This document shows positions 61,210 to 64,000 of a DNA stretch of 64,000 nucleotides, in pieces. The notes below the pieces were generated by a model. The model made no database searches. It saw only the letters and a list, made by a program, of their open reading frames with translations, and was not told the DNA's origin. The stretch is from assembly GCF_022869865.1 (NCBI RefSeq), contig NZ_CP094984.1, positions 2,046,001-2,110,000 of the forward strand. Reading direction: 5' to 3'. Position numbers and translations under genes: made by a program. Position 1 is the stretch's first letter. Each line of letters starts with the position of its first letter. The stretch is from Arthrobacter zhangbolii. GTDB taxonomy: Bacteria; Actinomycetota; Actinomycetes; Actinomycetales; Micrococcaceae.

Positions 61210-61638
61210 TTGAAAACCTTCACTAAGTTCCTACTCCTCATCGCCACGGTCAGCGCTGTGATTACTGTCGCTATACTTTTCTCCGATCAAACCCGTGCGG
61301 TTGATGAACGGCTCCCTGTCCCCGCAGAGTTCGCCACCTCAGAGCACAGGGTCAGGGAAGTCGCACCAGACAGCGGAAGGAAGAGAGATTGGGAGTACGA
61401 GGATTCTTCAGGCAATAGCATGAAAATGTCGAAATGTGATGATTCCGGCTTTCTCTCGTCGTCCAAGACCTGCTTTGTAACTGAAGATAAAATGGTGTGG
61501 TTCGAATATATAGACACCAGAGGCCAATCCCAGGAAGTAATCACTTACGACGGAGTTGAGTACAAGGCAGAATGTATCCGGAACGGCAGTTTCTGGGACT
61601 GGAATGTCAAAATGTACTGCGGATCAGAGCCGCGCTGA
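61210..61638 (+). CDS. Predicted secreted or membrane-anchored small protein
   Basis: 142 aa with an N-terminal hydrophobic helix (FTKFLLLIATVSAVITVAIL) after a basic start, then a polar domain with four Cys (MSKCDDSGFLSSSKTCFVTE; AECIRNG; KMYCGSEPR). The TTG at 61210 is preferred: GGAAGA lies 5 bases upstream and the helix follows; a TTG at 61159 would add 17 residues. The sequence is AT-richer than its neighbours. No family recognised. Confidence 0.6.
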   Translation: MKTFTKFLLLIATVSAVITVAILFSDQTRAVDERLPVPAEFATSEHRVREVAPDSGRKRDWEYEDSSGNSMKMSKCDDSGFLSSSKTCFVTEDKMVWFEYIDTRGQSQEVITYDGVEYKAECIRNGSFWDWNVKMYCGSEPR

Positions 61639-61774
61639 ATCTCCCCTCCCGCGGTGGTGGACACTGGGCCTGGCCGTCACCCGGCAGCTCCGAGACGGCC
61701 GCGATGATCACCGCCACCCGGCCGCCGGGCTTCAGTAAGTTGCCTGACACTGGCCAACTAAGTTGTCAGCTCAT

Positions 61775-61826
61775 AGTAAAAACCCGCGGCACCGGACCTT
61801 TCGATCCGGTGCCGCGGGTTTTTACT
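61775..61826. terminator. Bidirectional terminator after nrdF
   Basis: AGTAAAAACCCGCGGCACCG plus GA (61775-61796) pairs perfectly over 22 bases with its inverted repeat (61805-61826) around an 8-base loop. The arms include A5 and T5 runs, so it works in both directions. It ends nrdF (minus) and would also stop transcription from the plus strand. Confidence 0.92.
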
Positions 61827-61878
61827 GCGGATTTTTTAGTTCTTCAGCAGCCAACCACCCGGGTGCTGAAAAACGGAA

Positions 61879-62907
<1,029 letters not shown>

Positions 62908-64000
62908 TTACAGCATGCAGGAAACGCAGCCCTCAACCTCGGTGCCTTCCAGGGCGAGCTGGCGCAGGCGGATGTAGTAGATGGTCTTGATGCCCTTGCG
63001 CCAGGCGTAGATCTGCGCCTTGTTGATGTCGCGGGTGGTGGCGGTGTCCTTGAAGAACAACGTCAGGGACAGGCCCTGGTCCACGTGCTGCGTGGCAGCG
63101 GCGTAGGTGTCGATGATCTTCTCGTAGCCGATTTCGTAAGCATCCTGGTAGTACTCCAGGTTGTCATTGGTCAGGTACGGGGCCGGGTAGTAGACACGTC
63201 CCAGCTTGCCTTCCTTGCGGATCTCGATCTTCGACGCCACCGGGTGGATGGAGGAGGTGGAGTTGTTGATGTAGGAGATCGAGCCGGTGGGCGGCACGGC
63301 CTGCAGGTTCTGGTTGTAGATGCCGTGGGCCATCACCGAATCCCGCAGCTCGGCCCAGTCAGCCTGGGTCGGGATCTTCACGCCGGCGAACAGTTCGCGC
63401 ACCCGCTCGGTCTGCGGTACCCATTCGGAGTTGATGTACTTCTCGAAGTACTCACCCGTGGCGTACTTGGACCGCTCAAAGCCGGCGAACTTGCGGCCGG
63501 TCTCGATGGAGAGCAGGTTTGAGGCCCGCACGGCGTGGTAGACCACCGTGTAGAAGTAGATGTTGGTGAAGTCGATGCCCTCTTCGGAACCGTAGTGGAC
63601 CCGCTCGCGGGCCAGGTAGCCGTGCAGGTTCATCTGGCCCAGGCCAATGGCGTGGGACTGGTCGTTGCCCTTGGCAATGGACGGAACGGAGCCGATGTGG
63701 CTCATGTCCGAGACAGCGGTCAGCGCACGGATGGCTGTTTCAATGGTCCGGCCGAAGTCCGGGGAGTCCATGGTCTTGGCGATGTTCAGCGAGCCAAGGT
63801 TGCAGGAGATGTCCTTGCCGGTCTCGTCGTAGGACAGGTCATCCTTGTACGTGGTGGGCTCGGAGACCTGGAGGATTTCCGAGCACAGGTTGGACATGAT
63901 GATCTTGCCGTCGATCGGGTTGGCACGGTTTACCGTGTCCTCGAACATGATGTACGGGTAGCCGGACTCGAACTGGATCTCGGCAAGGGTCTGGAAGAAC
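62908..64000 (-). CDS. nrdE: Class Ib ribonucleotide reductase alpha subunit NrdE (5' end outside window)
   Basis: C-terminal ~363 residues of the catalytic subunit. Visible are the substrate-site region [35 protein letters not shown], the loop [20 protein letters not shown], and the C-terminal redox pair CVSCML that is reduced by NrdH. The upstream part, including the start, lies beyond 64000; the frame is open to the edge. It precedes nrdF on the same strand. Confidence 0.97.
   Translation of the reverse strand, partial: FFQTLAEIQFESGYPYIMFEDTVNRANPIDGKIIMSNLCSEILQVSEPTTYKDDLSYDETGKDISCNLGSLNIAKTMDSPDFGRTIETAIRALTAVSDMSHIGSVPSIAKGNDQSHAIGLGQMNLHGYLARERVHYGSEEGIDFTNIYFYTVVYHAVRASNLLSIETGRKFAGFERSKYATGEYFEKYINSEWVPQTERVRELFAGVKIPTQADWAELRDSVMAHGIYNQNLQAVPPTGSISYINNSTSSIHPVASKIEIRKEGKLGRVYYPAPYLTNDNLEYYQDAYEIGYEKIIDTYAAATQHVDQGLSLTLFFKDTATTRDINKAQIYAWRKGIKTIYYIRLRQLALEGTEVEGCVSCML

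Overview
The window is 64 kb of high-GC actinobacterial chromosome. It most resembles Arthrobacter or a close Micrococcaceae relative. The evidence is the gene order threonyl-tRNA synthetase - HIT protein - CDP-alcohol phosphatidyltransferase - pdxS ... pdxT - yebC - ruvC - ruvA - ruvB - yajC - secD, the mycothiol-linked redox genes (CGYC mycoredoxin, mycothiol-dependent formaldehyde dehydrogenase, LmbE-type deacetylase), class Ib ribonucleotide reductase nrdEF, and the strong GC bias of third codon positions. I found no rRNA, tRNA, CRISPR array or intact insertion sequence.

Layout. 1-5.7 kb (minus): secD (cut by the window edge), yajC, ruvB, ruvA, ruvC, yebC, pdxT. 5.8-7.8 kb (plus): murT-gatD, which amidates lipid II. 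7.9-14.3 kb: accessory genes (two membrane proteins, a methyltransferase, DUF1905, an APH-type kinase, NUDIX, a DUF222-HNH nuclease, a CapA-like lipoprotein). 14.4-24.8 kb: M3 peptidase, then on the minus strand pdxS and the operon thrS-HIT-pgsA, preceded by the mutagenic polymerase dnaE2 and a DUF6504 partner. 25-35 kb: two tandem DHA2 drug-exporter paralogues, a DUF2776 membrane protein, a DUF2087 regulator, chorismate mutase, a VOC protein, an SRAP protein, mycoredoxin and an MMPL transporter. 35-45.7 kb: mscR plus a metallo-hydrolase, DUF427, GNAT, an AT-richer orphan gene, a LmbE deacetylase, lipase maturation factor, a winged-helix/X25 fusion, a lipoate ligase-like protein and a thioesterase. 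45.8-60 kb: oxidoreductases, a second SRAP protein, a TM2 protein, umuDC, arfB, a CoA transferase, DUF1697, a double-DivIVA membrane protein and a MOSC protein. 60-64 kb: two poorly known genes, then nrdF and the 3' part of nrdE.

The strongest unifying theme is DNA damage tolerance. Four good LexA-type SOS boxes (TCGAAC-N4-GTTCGA family) lie in front of the DUF222-HNH nuclease (over its start codon), DUF6504-dnaE2, a divergent pair of an orphan 111-aa gene and an SRAP protein, and umuDC. A degenerate fifth box lies before ruvA. Two details stand out. The UmuD homologue keeps the catalytic serine and the cleavage site but has Arg where the catalytic Lys belongs. dnaE2 has no imuA or imuB beside it.

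A second theme is structural. At five gene ends the stop codon sits inside a short direct repeat, so several stops follow one another. Three convergent gene pairs share one palindromic CTAG as the stop for both strands. Family assignments come from reading the translated sequences by eye, without database searches. Start codons were chosen from ribosome binding sites and family N-termini.
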